Source: Gracilibacteraceae bacterium
Lineage (GTDB): Bacteria > Bacillota > Desulfitobacteriia > Desulfitobacteriales > Syntrophobotulaceae
Direction: 5' to 3'
Length of the DNA: 7,140 nt
Assembly (NCBI GenBank): GCA_031263945.1
Contig: JAISEW010000185.1
Coordinates: 1 to 7,140 of the forward strand
This document shows positions 6,438-7,140 of the stretch, in pieces. Made by a program: the position numbers and the translations under genes. Position 1 is the stretch's first letter; the number at the start of each line of letters is the position of its first letter. The notes beneath the pieces were generated by a model. The model ran no database searches and was not told the DNA's origin. It saw only the letters and a list, made by a program, of their open reading frames with translations.

Positions 6438-6455
6438 GTTTGCGGAGCCGCGAAC
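6438..6455. promoter_or_regulatory. Candidate operator dyad upstream of the XRE regulator
   Basis: GTTTGCGG-AG-CCGCGAAC is an 18-bp dyad in which 7 of 8 pairs are perfect and the eighth is a T-G wobble. It ends 28 nt before ATG 6484. XRE-family proteins commonly bind short dyads like this and repress their own gene. I see no convincing promoter: TTGAGT (6410-6415) and GATAAA (6430-6435) are only 14 nt apart. An RNA hairpin in the leader is the alternative. Confidence 0.4.
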
Positions 6456-6483
6456 AGCCGTGCTCCAAAATGGAGGATGAGCC

Positions 6484-6816
6484 ATGGCAAAAATAGCCGG
6501 AATTATCGGGGAGCGTTTGCGCGTCTACCGCAATCGCGCCGGATTGAGCCAGGAGAAATTGGCAGAAAAAGCCAATTTGCACAATACTTATATCGGGCAG
6601 CTGGAACGCGGCGAAAAAAACGCGACGCTGGAGAGCATCGAAAAAGTCGCCCGGGCCCTGGATCTGCCTTTTGAGATCCTCTTTGCCAACATTATCGTCA
6701 GCGAAAGAAAAAACGAAATCGCTGCCGAATGTTACAATATCATCGCCGTTCTTGCGGAAAAAGAGCAAAAGATCTTGCTGAACATCATCAAAACGGTCAT
6801 AGAATTCAAACGGTGA
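6484..6816 (+). CDS. Small XRE (Cro/CI-type) helix-turn-helix regulator
   Basis: This 110-residue protein has a complete HTH_3/Cro-CI domain at about 6-67: IGERLRVYRNRAGLSQEKLA, with the turn and recognition helix in SQEKLAEKANLHNTYIGQLERG (split here between 22-31 and 32-43). The conserved TLESIEKVARALDLP end of the fold follows (48-62). Residues 68-110 are helical and charged, probably a dimerisation tail; no metal or ligand domain is visible. ATG 6484 follows GGAGG with a 7-nt spacer. The gene is alone on the plus strand, divergent from the Crp/Fnr gene and boxed in by REP-like repeats, so its link to the TRAP operon is unclear. It could be a local autoregulator or a leftover of a mobile or toxin-antitoxin unit, but no partner gene is visible in the window. 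Confidence 0.92.
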   Translation: MAKIAGIIGERLRVYRNRAGLSQEKLAEKANLHNTYIGQLERGEKNATLESIEKVARALDLPFEILFANIIVSERKNEIAAECYNIIAVLAEKEQKILLNIIKTVIEFKR

Positions 6817-6845
6817 TAAATCCCTAAATATGTACGGAATGACCT

Positions 6846-6920
6846 CGTAGGGGGCGATGGCAATCGCCCCGTGTCCCGCGAAGAACAGGAACCACGGGCG
6901 GATTGCCATCCGCCCCTACG
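6846..6920. repeat. REPIN-like inverted pair (GTAG-headed type), 75 bp
   Basis: Two 28-nt arms (6846-6873 and 6893-6920) lie in inverted orientation with a 19-nt spacer. Each starts from its outer side with CGTAGGGG, so each has the GTAG head known from REP elements recognised by RAYT (TnpA-REP) proteins. Each arm folds on itself: GGGGCGAT/ATCGCCCC around GGCA on the left and GGGCGGAT/ATCCGCCC around TGCC on the right. It begins 30 bp after the XRE stop and may also act as its transcription end. No RAYT gene is in the window. Confidence 0.78.
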
Positions 6921-6939
6921 CTCGTTCATCCATTTCCTC

Positions 6940-6968
6940 CGTCATTCCGGCTTTATGCCGGAATCCAG
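6940..6968. repeat. Single REP-like hairpin (CGTC...CCAG type)
   Basis: CGTC, then a perfect 8-bp stem ATTCCGGC/GCCGGAAT around a TTTAT loop, then CCAG. The outer bases CGTCATT and AATCCAG are the same as those of the arms at 6278-6396, although the stem differs. It lies 19 bp after the 6846-6920 pair. Confidence 0.7.
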
Positions 6969-7140
6969 CCCCATCACGAGACTACTGAGTACAATACAGA
7001 CCCTGTCTAATGATTTATTGCACTCTGACGGATATGAAGTGGCTTTACCGTCGGGGAGAGGGATTGATTCCATTCTCCGCCGGTAAGCCTTCGTAACTAT
7101 CCTTTTCAACGGCAACACCCGTGTTGCTGATTTTAAGTCT
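6969..7140. other. Right-edge stretch without a recognised gene; possible gene tail on the minus strand
   Basis: Nothing here is firmly identifiable. On the minus strand a frame is open from the window edge (7140) to TAA at 7047-7045, giving 31 codons that include LKISNTGVAVEKD and EGLPAENG. It could be the C-terminal end of a gene beyond the window, but I recognise no family. An imperfect inverted repeat (7041-7059 with 7074-7089; GGCTTTACCG against CGGTAAGCC) overlaps that stop. A 7-bp hairpin GCAACAC-CC-GTGTTGC (7112-7127) is followed by TGATTTT, a weak plus-strand terminator candidate. The plus-strand frame 6871-7086 runs through the repeats, lacks a ribosome site and is probably not a gene. 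Confidence 0.3.

Noticed and set aside
6871..7086. Plus-strand frame of 71 codons downstream of the XRE gene
   Set aside because: It starts inside the spacer of one REP-like pair, runs through a second repeat, has no ribosome site and resembles no family I know.

Overview
The window holds a compact catabolic or scavenging locus on the minus strand, followed by a regulator-and-repeat region. Several things suggest an anaerobic or facultative Bacillota (Firmicutes) genome of medium to fairly high GC: strong AGGAGG-type ribosome sites, a solute-binding protein made as a lipoprotein, a TRAP transporter with separate small and large membrane subunits, and a Crp/Fnr-family regulator without obvious cAMP-binding residues. 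I cannot assign a genus from sequence alone.

Layout, in the direction of minus-strand transcription. A Crp/Fnr-family regulator (6140 to 5493) has its own good promoter (TTGATA, 17-nt spacer, TATACT). After it comes a perfect 11-bp inverted repeat. Next is a second promoter with a perfect TATAAT but a poor -35 and a 16-bp dyad centred 41.5 bp upstream of the predicted start, the classic class II activator position for Crp/Fnr proteins. That promoter would drive five tightly packed genes: an M24 (creatinase/prolidase-fold) protein (5295 to 4111), then dctP (4084 to 3053), dctQ (2991 to 2488), dctM (2485 to 1214), and a second, diverged M24-fold paralogue (1172, running off the left edge and almost complete).

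Working model (inference). The regulator senses a small molecule and activates the operon. DctP binds an organic-acid-type substrate outside the cell, DctQM imports it with an ion gradient, and the M24-fold proteins act on it in the cytoplasm. Neither M24 protein has the standard five metal ligands. The first keeps acidic residues and the active-site His but has His in place of a ligand Glu. The second has lost almost all ligands and looks like a pseudoenzyme or a metal-free enzyme. A non-peptidase reaction, as in creatinase, DddP or ectoine hydrolase (DoeA/EutD), is therefore as plausible as dipeptide cleavage.

The right-hand part (about 6270 to 7140) holds a small plus-strand XRE-type regulator (6484 to 6816) with a possible operator dyad just upstream. 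It is flanked by three REP/REPIN-like palindromic repeat units of at least two families. The last 170 bases hold no gene I can identify, only a short open frame entering from the right edge on the minus strand and two weak hairpins.
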